From Pseudomonadota bacterium (GTDB lineage Bacteria > Pseudomonadota > Alphaproteobacteria > Rhizobiales > Xanthobacteraceae): DNA of 5,257 nt. The notes under the pieces are model-generated. The model did not search any database, was not told the DNA's origin, and was given only the letters and a program-made list of their open reading frames with translations. The position numbers were made by a program, and so were the translations under genes. Positions 1-5,257 of this stretch are shown here, piece by piece (position 1 is the stretch's first letter; each line of letters opens with the position of its first letter). The stretch is taken from positions 1-5,257 of the forward strand of contig JAEYTJ010000097.1 in the NCBI GenBank assembly GCA_023434095.1. The letters are read 5' to 3'.

Positions 1-600
1 GCCGCTGGCGCCGGTGAAGCCGAGCGCGATATCCAGCGTGCCGGCCGCCTCGCCGGGATGGTGGCGCACATGCAGTTCCGCATGGCGGGCGGAGAACACC
101 GTCGTGCCGCCTTCGGCGAGCGAATAATCATTGGCCGAAATCGAGACACGCTCGGCGCGGCCCTCACGACCCACGCCGCTCACCTGCAGCAGCGACCAGT
201 TGGCGGTGATCTCGCGCCCGCTCGTGCCCTGCGTCAGCACGGACGGCCCCTCGAACTCGGCGATGATGTGCCGGGGGTTCCACACCTGGGCCACCGCATG
301 GGCACGGGTCATCCGGGCGGTCCACGCTTCGGGCCCGGCAAAGGTGACGGTGGGCGCGTTGCAGATCAGCTCGAAGCGGAAGGGAAAGCCGCCGAATTCG
401 CGGCTGGCGCAGGCCCAGTTCCGTCCTTCCGCCGCCTCGCGGGCGATCCAGGCATCGATTTCCGCCTCCGCCCGGCCGGCGCTCCACTGCCAGGCGAACG
501 ACCAGCCGATGCCGACCAGCACCAGCACCGCGAAGGGCAGCGCGATCAGCCACCGGCGGCGGGGCGCGGCCGGAGCGGGGCGGACATCAGAAGCGGTCAT
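1..600 (-). CDS. DUF2125 domain protein, 3' end cut by the window
   Basis: This gene reads leftward from ATG at 600-598 and stays open for 200 codons to the window edge, so its C-terminal part is missing. The protein starts with a short basic, Pro/Ala-rich cytoplasmic stretch (residues 1-16, with RRR at 14-16), then one hydrophobic segment (about 17-38, a signal anchor), then a soluble, presumably periplasmic part. Family-like motifs follow the anchor: DAWIAREAAEGR (49-60), a Trp-x-Cys (62-64), GGFPFRFELIC (70-80) and NAPTV. This pattern matches the alphaproteobacterial DUF2125 family, whose function is unknown. A GGAG about 8 nt upstream of the ATG supports the start. It is divergent from the ChaC-type gene. 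The family call rests on remembered motifs and is fairly safe; no biochemical role should be read into it. Confidence 0.85.
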   Translation of the reverse strand, partial: MTASDVRPAPAAPRRRWLIALPFAVLVLVGIGWSFAWQWSAGRAEAEIDAWIAREAAEGRNWACASREFGGFPFRFELICNAPTVTFAGPEAWTARMTRAHAVAQVWNPRHIIAEFEGPSVLTQGTSGREITANWSLLQVSGVGREGRAERVSISANDYSLAEGGTTVFSARHAELHVRHHPGEAAGTLDIALGFTGASG

Positions 601-808
601 GCGGGAACTCCAGCTGGCGGGCGGGCGCAGGCTCGAACGCCGATAAGGCAGGCTTAAGGCGGCGGGGCCGCGGGCGCCTTCGGCCGACGCCGGATTAGGC
701 GATGCGCCCCGCTTGCGCCAGAACGCGGAGCCGGGCAAGCAGAAGCGGTGCGGTGCGCGCCGATTCACACCGCCGCGCACCCTTCACCCTCCACCGCAGG
801 TGCCCGCC

Positions 809-1366
809 ATGCCCGCCGCCGGTCCCGTCGCCCATTCCCTCGCGCCCGGCGAGCCGCTCTGGGTCTTCGGCTATGGCTCGCTGATGTGGAATCCGGGCTT
901 CGCCTATGAGGAACGGGTGCCGGGGAAGCTCATCGGTGCGCACCGGTCCTTCTGCGTGAAATCCGTGCATTGGCGCGGGACGCCGGAAAAGCCCGGCCTG
1001 GTCCTCGGCCTGGACCGCGGCGGCGCCTGCGTCGGCATCGCCTTCCGCGTCGCGGCCCACGAGGCGCAAGCGACGCTCGCCTATCTGCGCGAGCGCGAGC
1101 AGGTCACGAACATCTATCGGGAAGCGGTTCGGCGGGTCTGGCTGAAGGACGGGAGCACGCGCACCGTGCCGGCCGTGGTGTTCCTGGTCGATCGCGGCCA
1201 CCCGCAATATGCCGGGCGGATGAGCGCCGAAGAGCGGCTGCATCTCATCCGGCAGGGCCACGGCATGGGCGGGCCGAACGCCGACTACGTCACCGCCACT
1301 GCCCGCCATCTCGCCGAACTCGGCATACGCGACGAGGAGATTGGGTGGCTGGTCGCCCGGCTGTGA
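809..1366 (+). CDS. chaC: ChaC-type glutathione-specific gamma-glutamylcyclotransferase
   Basis: A 185-aa cytoplasmic enzyme of the ChaC family, which cleaves the gamma-glutamyl bond of glutathione to give 5-oxoproline and Cys-Gly. The substrate-binding signature WVFGYGSLMW is at residues 18-27. RGTPEKPGLVLGLD (56-69) and GIAFRV (76-81) form the core barrel. The probable catalytic glutamate is E97 in YLREREQ (92-98), where many homologues have REM. A conserved tail segment, HGMGGPNADYV, lies at 151-161. The frame is open upstream to an ATG at 713, but the 32 extra residues are Pro/Arg-rich and unlike the family. The ATG at 809 has GCAGG about 8 nt upstream and places the GYGS motif where homologues have it. 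Length fits the family. The gene is monocistronic: divergent from the DUF2125 gene and ending 16 bp from the convergent small gene. Assignment to glutathione rather than another gamma-glutamyl substrate is by family. Confidence 0.93.
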   Translation: MPAAGPVAHSLAPGEPLWVFGYGSLMWNPGFAYEERVPGKLIGAHRSFCVKSVHWRGTPEKPGLVLGLDRGGACVGIAFRVAAHEAQATLAYLREREQVTNIYREAVRRVWLKDGSTRTVPAVVFLVDRGHPQYAGRMSAEERLHLIRQGHGMGGPNADYVTATARHLAELGIRDEEIGWLVARL

Positions 1367-1382
1367 CCGCCGGCGGCGGCCG

Positions 1383-1706
1383 TCACATCGGCGCCAGCGT
1401 GCCGCTCTCGGCGTCGGGCAGGATGCGCAGGTGGATTTCCTGCGCCCCGGTGGCCATGGCGGCGCTGCGGGCCTTGGCCCCGGCCGGGCCCGCCCACACC
1501 GGAATGCGGCGCGTGCCTTCCATCCGCACCGCGATCGCCACGGCTGCGGGATAGTCGGGCGCCTCCTCGGCGGCATAGACGGAATAGACCTGCCGGCGTC
1601 CGTCGGTGCTGCGCCAAAGGCGGAAGCGCCGCGCCAGCAAGCCGCCCGCGCTGAGCGGGCCGGCGTCCTCAAGCGAATCGAAGCGGGTGGTGTCGCGTGT
1701 CATCAT
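1383..1706 (-). CDS. Small conserved-looking hypothetical protein, predicted LexA-controlled
   Basis: A 107-aa protein I cannot assign to a named family. It has no signal peptide and no membrane segment, so it is probably cytosolic. The N-terminal 25 residues are polar and variable in character. A compact region follows with alternating hydrophobic strands: FRLWRS (28-33), RRQVYSVYAAEEAPDYPAA (37-55), VAIAVRM (56-62), RRIPVWAG (66-73) and QEIHLRIL (89-96). Met codons at 1706 and 1703 are both possible starts. No Shine-Dalgarno sequence precedes either, and a good -10 element ends 7 nt before the first ATG, so a leaderless message is the simplest reading. A LexA box overlaps that promoter. The gene lies downstream of, and in the same direction as, ftsE-ftsX-ydcF, with 89 bp between, and converges on chaC. 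Codon composition resembles its neighbours and nothing suggests a broken gene. Its lack of a membrane helix separates it from the known small SOS division inhibitors of Caulobacter. Confidence 0.8.
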   Translation of the reverse strand: MMTRDTTRFDSLEDAGPLSAGGLLARRFRLWRSTDGRRQVYSVYAAEEAPDYPAAVAIAVRMEGTRRIPVWAGPAGAKARSAAMATGAQEIHLRILPDAESGTLAPM

Positions 1707-1708
1707 GG

Positions 1709-1723
1709 GAACAAATCTAGAAC
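1709..1723 (-). promoter_or_regulatory. LexA (SOS) box, GAAC-N7-GAAC
   Basis: The plus strand reads GAACAAATCTAGAAC, a perfect direct repeat of GAAC separated by 7 nt. On the gene's strand this is GTTCTAGATTTGTTC. It is the established LexA operator of Alphaproteobacteria (GAACN7GAAC, equivalently GTTCN7GTTC). It lies 3 nt upstream of the small gene's first ATG and covers its predicted -10 hexamer, so bound LexA would block RNA polymerase. No other gene starts nearby, so the small gene is the only plausible target. Confidence 0.8.
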
Positions 1724-1741
1724 ATCTGGTTGCGGCGTCAA
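1714..1741 (-). promoter_or_regulatory. Housekeeping sigma-70-type promoter of the small SOS gene
   Basis: On the minus strand, TTGACG (1741-1736, 5 of 6 to the -35 consensus) is followed by a 16-nt spacer and TAGATT (1719-1714, 4 of 6 to the -10 consensus). Seven nucleotides then separate the -10 from the ATG at 1706, so the predicted transcription start is at or next to the A of the start codon. The surrounding ~90 bp are visibly richer in A+T than the rest of the window, as expected for a promoter. The exact hexamers are my reading. Confidence 0.6.
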
Positions 1742-1795
1742 CACTGTCTGTGGAGGAATCCGCAAAGATGCTGAAGGTTCCCTTGACAAGGCCTG

Positions 1796-2479
1796 TTAAG
1801 GGGGTGGTAACCGCCCCGCTTCACGCATTTGCGATGTCACCGCCGGCCAGGCCCGCACCCCGAGCGAGGCGGCGAGGAACTTCACATACTCCACCGCCAG
1901 CAGCCGCAGGCTGGCGAGCGTCGGCGCGCTGCCGTCGTCGACGCGGCGGGGCACTACCGGATAGGGCACCAGCGTGATCCCGGAGGTGGTGCGGCGCAGT
2001 TCCACCAGCGCACGCGGCATGTGCCAGGCCGACGTCACCACCAGCAGCGAGCGGAAATGATGCGCCCTCGCCCATTCCCCCGCCTCGATGGCGTTGCCCT
2101 GGGTGTTCAGCGCCGAACGGCCGAGCTCGACGCAGCATTCCAGCGCCTCGCGCGTCGCCGGCACGGTGCGCACGATCTCGGTGAGCGTGGTGTCGGGATG
2201 CACGCCGGTGATGAGCAGGCGCTTGCCCCGCCCCTCCAGAAGGAGATTGGTGGCCTCCGCGATCCGCTCCGACCCGCCGGTCAGCACGACGATGCCGTCT
2301 GCGCGGCGCCCGGCCTGCGCCTCGCGGCCCTCGATTCCGGCCACGAAGACGGCGAAGCCACCGAGCAGGGCGAGCAGCGCCGCCAGCGGCAGGGCGGCGA
2401 GGATCCACAGCAGGCGGGCGGGACGGCGGCCCGGCCGGCGGGGCATTGGCGCGCGCGCGGGATCGGAAGGGGAGAGCAT
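1796..2479 (-). CDS. YdcF/ElyC/SanA-family (DUF218) envelope protein
   Basis: A 227-aa membrane-anchored protein. A basic N-terminus (PRRPGRRPAR, 13-22) precedes one transmembrane segment (about 23-49), followed by a DUF218 domain (about 60-200). Family signatures are ADGIVVLTGGSERI (60-73), LLITGVHP (88-95), RSALNTQGNA (121-130) and VVTSAWHMPRA (147-157). DUF218 proteins include E. coli ElyC and SanA, which are linked to peptidoglycan precursor metabolism and envelope barrier integrity; the exact activity here is not known. The ATG at 2479 lies 14 nt after the ftsX stop. A GTG two codons upstream (2485) is also in frame, and neither has a clear ribosome-binding site, so translational coupling to ftsX is likely. 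The reading frame stays open far upstream through ftsX, but that part is a shadow. This is the third gene of the ftsE-ftsX operon, which fits a role in envelope or division processes. Confidence 0.9.
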   Translation of the reverse strand: MLSPSDPARAPMPRRPGRRPARLLWILAALPLAALLALLGGFAVFVAGIEGREAQAGRRADGIVVLTGGSERIAEATNLLLEGRGKRLLITGVHPDTTLTEIVRTVPATREALECCVELGRSALNTQGNAIEAGEWARAHHFRSLLVVTSAWHMPRALVELRRTTSGITLVPYPVVPRRVDDGSAPTLASLRLLAVEYVKFLAASLGVRAWPAVTSQMREAGRLPPP

Positions 2480-2493
2480 GGACACGGCGCGGC

Positions 2494-3519
2494 CTAGCTG
2501 ATGCCGCGCAGCGTGCGGTAGACGGTGAGACGCGAGGTCAGCGTCGTCACCAGCGCCACCAGCACCGCCACCCCTAGAATCCCGCCATATCCGCGCGCGT
2601 CGATGGTCATCGCGCCGACGAAGGTGTCGATCTGCTGGTCGAATCTCAGCCAGGACGGCAGTGTCGAACCGAGGAAGAACAACGCGATCGCCGCGCCGCC
2701 GCCGACCGCCGCGCCCTTGAGGCCGACGGTGAGGAAGTGGCGCTGGAATTCCGACACGATGAAGGTGTCGCGCGCGCCCACGAAGTGCAGCACCTCCACC
2801 ACGAAGCGGGCCGCCTCCACGGCGGCGCGGGTGGCCACGGTGACGCAGAGCACGGTCGCGGTGGCGACCAGCGCCAGCACGGCCAGCCCGATCATCATCG
2901 CCGTGCGGGTGGTCGCGGCGAGCCTCTCGGCCCAGAGCCGGTGATCGTCGAGGCTCGCGGAAGGCACCTGGCCGGTCAGCGCCTCGCGCAGGGCCGGCAG
3001 CGTCTGCGCGTCCGCCGTGCCGGCGAGCGTCACCGTGATCAGCCGCGGCACCGGCAGATTGGCGAGGTCGAGCCCGCCGCCGAGCCAGGGCTCCAGCAGG
3101 CGGGCGGTGGCGGCAGGGTCGAGCGCCTTGGCATCGGCGATGCCGGGCGTCGCCTTGGCCAGTTCCACCGCCTTGGCGAGCGCGGCCTCCACATCCAGCC
3201 CGTCGCCCGGCTTGATCTCGATCGTCGCCTCGCGGGCGATGTCGGCCGTCCATTCGGCCGCGACATTGCTGACCGCCGACACCGCGCCGATGGTGATGCC
3301 GGCGAGAAACGTCATGATGGCGATCACCGCGATCAGCGCCCGCGTGGTTACCGTGGTGCTCGGCACGATGGGCCGCTGCGCCGCCGACTTCGCCGAGGGC
3401 GTGCCCGCGGCGCCGGGCCCGGGCTTCGCCGGCCGCTCGCCGGCATGGGCCGCCGGTGCCCGCAAGCGCCCGGCCATCGCCGCCAGCCGTCCGGATGCCG
3501 TGGGTCGATGTTCAGTCAT
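2494..3519 (-). CDS. ftsX: Cell division protein FtsX (ABC transporter permease-like subunit)
   Basis: A 341-aa inner-membrane partner of FtsE. In characterised bacteria FtsEX uses ATP hydrolysis to control peptidoglycan hydrolases at the septum rather than to transport a substrate. The topology is typical: a cytoplasmic N-terminal tail, TM1 (about 61-83), a periplasmic domain (about 84-204), TM2 (206-229), TM3 (265-287) and TM4 (311-330). The coupling segment between TM2 and TM3 includes VEVLHFVGARDTFIVSEFQRHF (241-262, written here as a continuous conserved stretch with VGA at 247-249). The first ~50 residues are a low-complexity Ala/Pro/Gly tail, longer than in E. coli but common in alphaproteobacterial versions. 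The ATG at 3519 overlaps the ftsE stop by 8 nt (ATGACTGA), indicating translational coupling. The periplasmic partner recruited by this FtsX cannot be told from the sequence. Confidence 0.95.
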   Translation of the reverse strand: MTEHRPTASGRLAAMAGRLRAPAAHAGERPAKPGPGAAGTPSAKSAAQRPIVPSTTVTTRALIAVIAIMTFLAGITIGAVSAVSNVAAEWTADIAREATIEIKPGDGLDVEAALAKAVELAKATPGIADAKALDPAATARLLEPWLGGGLDLANLPVPRLITVTLAGTADAQTLPALREALTGQVPSASLDDHRLWAERLAATTRTAMMIGLAVLALVATATVLCVTVATRAAVEAARFVVEVLHFVGARDTFIVSEFQRHFLTVGLKGAAVGGGAAIALFFLGSTLPSWLRFDQQIDTFVGAMTIDARGYGGILGVAVLVALVTTLTSRLTVYRTLRGIS

Positions 3520-4171
3520 AGACGGTCAGGCGCCCCTGATTGATGACGAGACGGCGGGCGTCGAACTGGTCCATCAACCCGATATCGTGGGTGGCGATGA
3601 GAACCGACGTGCCGCTCTTGTGCAGCTCGAGGAACAGGCGCAGCAAACGGCGCGCCAGGCTGGGATCGACATTGCCGGTCGGCTCGTCCGCCAGCAGGAT
3701 TTCCGGCCGGCTGATCAGCGCCCGGGCGATGGCGGCGCGCTGCTTCTCGCCGCCCGAGAGCACCGGGGGCAGCACATGCATGCGCTCGCCGAGCCCCACC
3801 CAGTGCAGCAGCTCGGTCACTTCCGCGCGATAGCTTGCCTCCTCCCGCCCCTGCACCCGCAGCGGCAGCGCGACGTTCTCATAGGTGCTGAGATGGTCGA
3901 GCAGGCGAAAATCCTGGAACACGATGCCGATACGCTGGCGCAGCGCCGCCGTCTCGTCCGGCGCCAGCTTGGCGGCGTCGCGCCCGAAAATGGTGATCAG
4001 CCCCCGCGTCGGCCGCAGCGACAGGAACAGCAGCCGCAGCAACGTCGTCTTGCCGGCGCCCGAGGGGCCGGTGAGGAACTGGAAGGAATGCGGGGGAATG
4101 CCGAAGGTGACATCCCGCAGAACTTCCGGGCCCATGCCGTAGCGCAGACCGACATTTTCGAAGCGAACCAA
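3512..4171 (-). CDS. ftsE: Cell division ATP-binding protein FtsE
   Basis: A 219-aa cytoplasmic ABC ATPase that pairs with FtsX. All nucleotide-binding motifs are intact: Walker A GPSGAGKTT (35-43), Q-loop Q86 in VFQDFRLLDHLS, signature LSGGEKQR (138-145), Walker B ILLADEP (158-164) with E163 as the catalytic base, D-loop NVDP (167-170), and H-loop H195 in IATHD. Length matches the family. The start is TTG at 4171-4169: an in-frame TGA ends 3 nt upstream, no ATG is available before residue 13, and AAGGA lies about 7 nt ahead as a good ribosome-binding site. This start also gives the normal family N-terminus (VRFENVGLRYG). It is the first gene of the ftsE-ftsX-ydcF unit and is divergent from hpt. 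Confidence 0.96.
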   Translation of the reverse strand: MVRFENVGLRYGMGPEVLRDVTFGIPPHSFQFLTGPSGAGKTTLLRLLFLSLRPTRGLITIFGRDAAKLAPDETAALRQRIGIVFQDFRLLDHLSTYENVALPLRVQGREEASYRAEVTELLHWVGLGERMHVLPPVLSGGEKQRAAIARALISRPEILLADEPTGNVDPSLARRLLRLFLELHKSGTSVLIATHDIGLMDQFDARRLVINQGRLTVYD

Positions 4172-4225
4172 GACTCAATCCTTCGACGGGATATGCCGCC
4201 CGCTGATTCTGATGGCGCGACCTCT

Positions 4226-4253
4226 AACATAGCGTGTGCGCGGCGTCGCAAAA
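4226..4253 (-). promoter_or_regulatory. Possible promoter for the ftsE operon
   Basis: On the minus strand TATGTT (4231-4226) could serve as a -10 element, with TTTTGC (4253-4248) 16 nt upstream as a poor -35. It would give a leader of about 50 nt before the ftsE TTG. The match is weak and other positions in the divergent region cannot be excluded. Confidence 0.3.
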
Positions 4254-4259
4254 GACGGG

Positions 4260-4296
4260 GCGCGTCGCCGGTAGCGGGAAACCCCGCTGGACGCGC
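4260..4296 (+). promoter_or_regulatory. Stem-loop in the ftsE-hpt divergent region
   Basis: Two nested inverted repeats lie here: an outer 7-bp stem GCGCGTC (4260-4266) with GACGCGC (4290-4296), and an inner 6-bp stem AGCGGG (4273-4278) with CCCGCT (4283-4288) closing a 4-nt AAAC loop. An asymmetric internal loop separates the two. If hpt transcription starts upstream, this would form in its 5' leader. No run of T follows, so it is not an obvious terminator. Chance is a real alternative at this GC content. Confidence 0.3.
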
Positions 4297-4331
4297 GGTG
4301 ACGGCCCGTTCATCCTGCCGGCAAAGCACGG

Positions 4332-4352
4332 GGTGCGCCATCAGCGCGCACC
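4332..4352 (+). promoter_or_regulatory. Second stem-loop, just upstream of the hpt ribosome-binding site
   Basis: GGTGCGC (4332-4338) pairs perfectly with GCGCACC (4346-4352) around a 7-nt loop. It ends 12 nt before the AGAGGA ribosome-binding site of hpt (4365-4370). It could structure the hpt leader, but it is short and no riboswitch class is recognised. Confidence 0.25.
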
Positions 4353-4375
4353 ACCTGCCGCGCAAGAGGAAGCCG

Positions 4376-4963
4376 ATGACCGAAGAAGACGCCGTCCCGA
4401 CCGCCGCCGACGCGGACCACGCCTATCACGATGCCCGGATCGAGGTGCTGTTCGACGCCGCGACCATTGCCACGCGCAACCGCGAACTCGTCGACGAGAT
4501 CGTCGGGGCGGCGCCGCAGAAGCTCGTCGTGATCGCGGTGCTGAAGGGCAGCTTCGTCTTTGCCGCCGACCTCATCCGCGCCATGCACCATGCCGGGCTC
4601 GCGCCGGAGGTGGAGTTCATCACCCTGTCCAGCTACCGCGACGCCCGCGTCTCGTCCGGCCAGGTCACCGTGCTGCGCGACATCGAGACCGACGTGCGCG
4701 GGCGCGACGTGCTGCTGATCGACGACATCCTCGAATCCGGCCGCACGCTCGCCTTCGCCAAGGATCTGCTCGCCGCGCGCGGTGCCCGCCGGGTCATGGT
4801 CTGCGTGCTGCTGGAGAAGCCGCACAAGCGCGCGGTGCAGATCACGGCGGATTTCGTCGGCTTCAAATGCCCGGATTACTTCGTCGTCGGCTACGGCATG
4901 GACGTCTCCCATGCGTTCCGCCAATTGCCCTTCATCGGCTACATCCCCGAAGCGGAGAAGTAG
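4376..4963 (+). CDS. hpt: Hypoxanthine phosphoribosyltransferase
   Basis: A 195-aa cytoplasmic purine-salvage enzyme that transfers phosphoribose from PRPP to hypoxanthine (and usually guanine), giving IMP or GMP. The pyrophosphate-binding loop VLKGSF is at 55-60. The flexible-loop Ser-Tyr pair is in LSSYRD (84-89). The PRPP-binding motif VLLIDDILESGRT is at 112-124, with the acidic pair D116-D117. The purine-binding Lys is K164 in KCPDYFVVGYGMD (164-176), ending in the metal-binding Asp D176. The ATG at 4376 has a strong AGAGGA 5 nt upstream. The frame is open far upstream across ftsE and ftsX, but that part is antisense shadow. Length is normal for bacterial Hpt, with a short acidic N-terminal extension of about 15 residues. 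It is divergent from ftsE, an arrangement I recall from other Hyphomicrobiales. Specificity for hypoxanthine over guanine is not decided by the motifs. Confidence 0.96.
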   Translation: MTEEDAVPTAADADHAYHDARIEVLFDAATIATRNRELVDEIVGAAPQKLVVIAVLKGSFVFAADLIRAMHHAGLAPEVEFITLSSYRDARVSSGQVTVLRDIETDVRGRDVLLIDDILESGRTLAFAKDLLAARGARRVMVCVLLEKPHKRAVQITADFVGFKCPDYFVVGYGMDVSHAFRQLPFIGYIPEAEK

Positions 4964-4975
4964 CCGAACGCCTGA

Positions 4976-4987
4976 GGGCCGCGGCCC
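4976..4987. terminator. Palindrome between convergent hpt and TIGR02302 gene, weak terminator candidate
   Basis: GGGCCGCGGCCC is a perfect 12-bp palindrome 12 nt after the hpt stop, in the 67-bp gap between two convergent genes. As RNA it would give only a 4-bp stem with a 4-nt loop, and no T-run follows on either strand. Position argues for a terminator; structure argues against a classical one. Confidence 0.2.
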
Positions 4988-5030
4988 CTGCCAGTACCAT
5001 GGCGAGGGATGACAGCCGGCGCGCACGGCC

Positions 5031-5257
5031 TCAGAAGTCGCGCAGCAGCCTTTCGAGATAGTCGAGTTCGAGGCGCGGCCGGTCGGGCTCGCCGAAGCGG
5101 CGGCGCAGTTCCTCCAGCACGCGGCGTGCGCGCTGCATGTCGATCTCTTCCGGCACCTTCACCGTGTTGTCGTCGCCATAGTCGCGCGAGCGCATCGGCC
5201 GGCCGAGCGGATCGGTGCGCTCGGCGCTCTGGCCCGAAGGGCCGCCCGGCCCTTCGC
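5031..5257 (-). CDS. TIGR02302/DUF4175-family protein, C-terminal end only
   Basis: An open minus-strand frame enters from the right edge and ends at TGA (5033-5031), giving the last 75 codons of a larger protein. The tail is Gly/Pro-rich at first. It then contains TDPLGRPM, a DYGDDNTVKVPEEIDMQRAR stretch, VLEELRRRFGEPDRPRLEL, and ends in DYLERLLRDF. This Asp-Pro-Leu-Gly-Arg, KVPEEID and LDYLERLL pattern is the typical ending of the long alphaproteobacterial TIGR02302 (DUF4175) proteins, which have N-terminal membrane helices and an unknown role. The N-terminal bulk lies outside the window, so length and intactness cannot be judged. It converges on hpt with 67 bp between the stops. The family call is from memory of the C-terminal motif. 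Confidence 0.8.
   Translation of the reverse strand, partial: EGPGGPSGQSAERTDPLGRPMRSRDYGDDNTVKVPEEIDMQRARRVLEELRRRFGEPDRPRLELDYLERLLRDF

Noticed and set aside
58..657. Two plus-strand frames of 171-199 codons opposite the DUF2125 gene
   Set aside because: The DUF2125 reading on the other strand has family motifs, a membrane anchor and a ribosome-binding site; these frames have none.
601..808. Divergent DUF2125-chaC gap searched for promoters, RNAs and repeats
   Set aside because: Only a short imperfect inverted repeat (GCTTGC 711-716, GCAAGC 735-740) and GC-rich runs were seen; no credible promoter pair, tRNA or operator could be supported.
1367..1376. CCGCCGGCGG palindrome between chaC and the convergent small gene
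   Set aside because: It is too short for a stable hairpin with a proper loop, has no T-run, and such runs are common at this GC content.
695..1672. 325-aa minus-strand frame across chaC and the small gene
   Set aside because: It is antisense to chaC and overlaps the small gene in another frame. Its Arg/Pro/Ala composition is typical of GC-rich shadows.
1783..1811. TTGACA on the plus strand as a promoter firing into the end of ydcF
   Set aside because: No acceptable -10 follows at 16-18 nt and there is no plus-strand gene downstream until hpt.
1801..1817. GGGGTG/CGCCCC hairpin at the end of ydcF as a terminator
   Set aside because: It lies within the last codons of ydcF, has a G-T pair in a 6-bp stem, and no T-run follows on the transcribed strand.
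2480..3253. Long minus-strand extension of the ydcF frame through ftsX
   Set aside because: It is an out-of-frame reading of the well-supported ftsX, with Arg/Gly/Ala-rich composition and no domain; the real gene starts at 2479.
3017..4375. Long plus-strand frame running antisense to ftsX and ftsE into hpt, apparently a 648-aa protein
   Set aside because: Only its last 195 residues are a real protein (Hpt). The rest is a GC-rich antisense shadow without recognisable motifs, and a strong ribosome-binding site marks the true start at 4376.
4297..4375. Purine riboswitch in the hpt leader
   Set aside because: The three-way junction and conserved loop bases of purine riboswitches are absent, and that class is not expected in this group.

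Overview
This window reads as a segment of an alphaproteobacterial chromosome, most likely from the order Hyphomicrobiales (Rhizobiales) and perhaps a Xanthobacteraceae-like genus. The base composition is very GC-rich. Gene content supports the placement: a DUF2125 protein, an alphaproteobacterial-type FtsE/FtsX pair, a YdcF-like protein, and the C-terminus of a TIGR02302/DUF4175-type protein. The genus is a guess. I see no mobile elements, CRISPR array, tRNA or rRNA.

Layout from left to right. (1) A DUF2125 membrane-anchored protein on the minus strand runs off the left edge. (2) After a 208-bp divergent gap, a ChaC-type gamma-glutamylcyclotransferase lies on the plus strand. (3) A 107-aa protein of unknown function on the minus strand converges on it. 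Its promoter carries a perfect alphaproteobacterial LexA box (GAAC-N7-GAAC) over the -10, and the predicted transcription start falls on the start codon. (4) A minus-strand operon follows: ftsE (TTG start), then ftsX (8-nt overlap), then a ydcF/elyC-like gene (14-nt gap). (5) After a 204-bp divergent region with two possible stem-loops, hpt (hypoxanthine phosphoribosyltransferase) is on the plus strand. (6) Convergent to hpt, the last ~75 codons of a TIGR02302-family membrane protein enter from the right edge.

Most genes are housekeeping: FtsEX couples ATP hydrolysis to cell-wall hydrolase activation at the division site, the YdcF-like protein is a probable envelope factor, Hpt salvages purines, and ChaC degrades glutathione. 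The observation most worth following is the small gene at 1383-1706. It has the architecture of an SOS gene with a leaderless mRNA, sits next to the division operon, and encodes a soluble protein I cannot assign. There is no sign of a larger new system.
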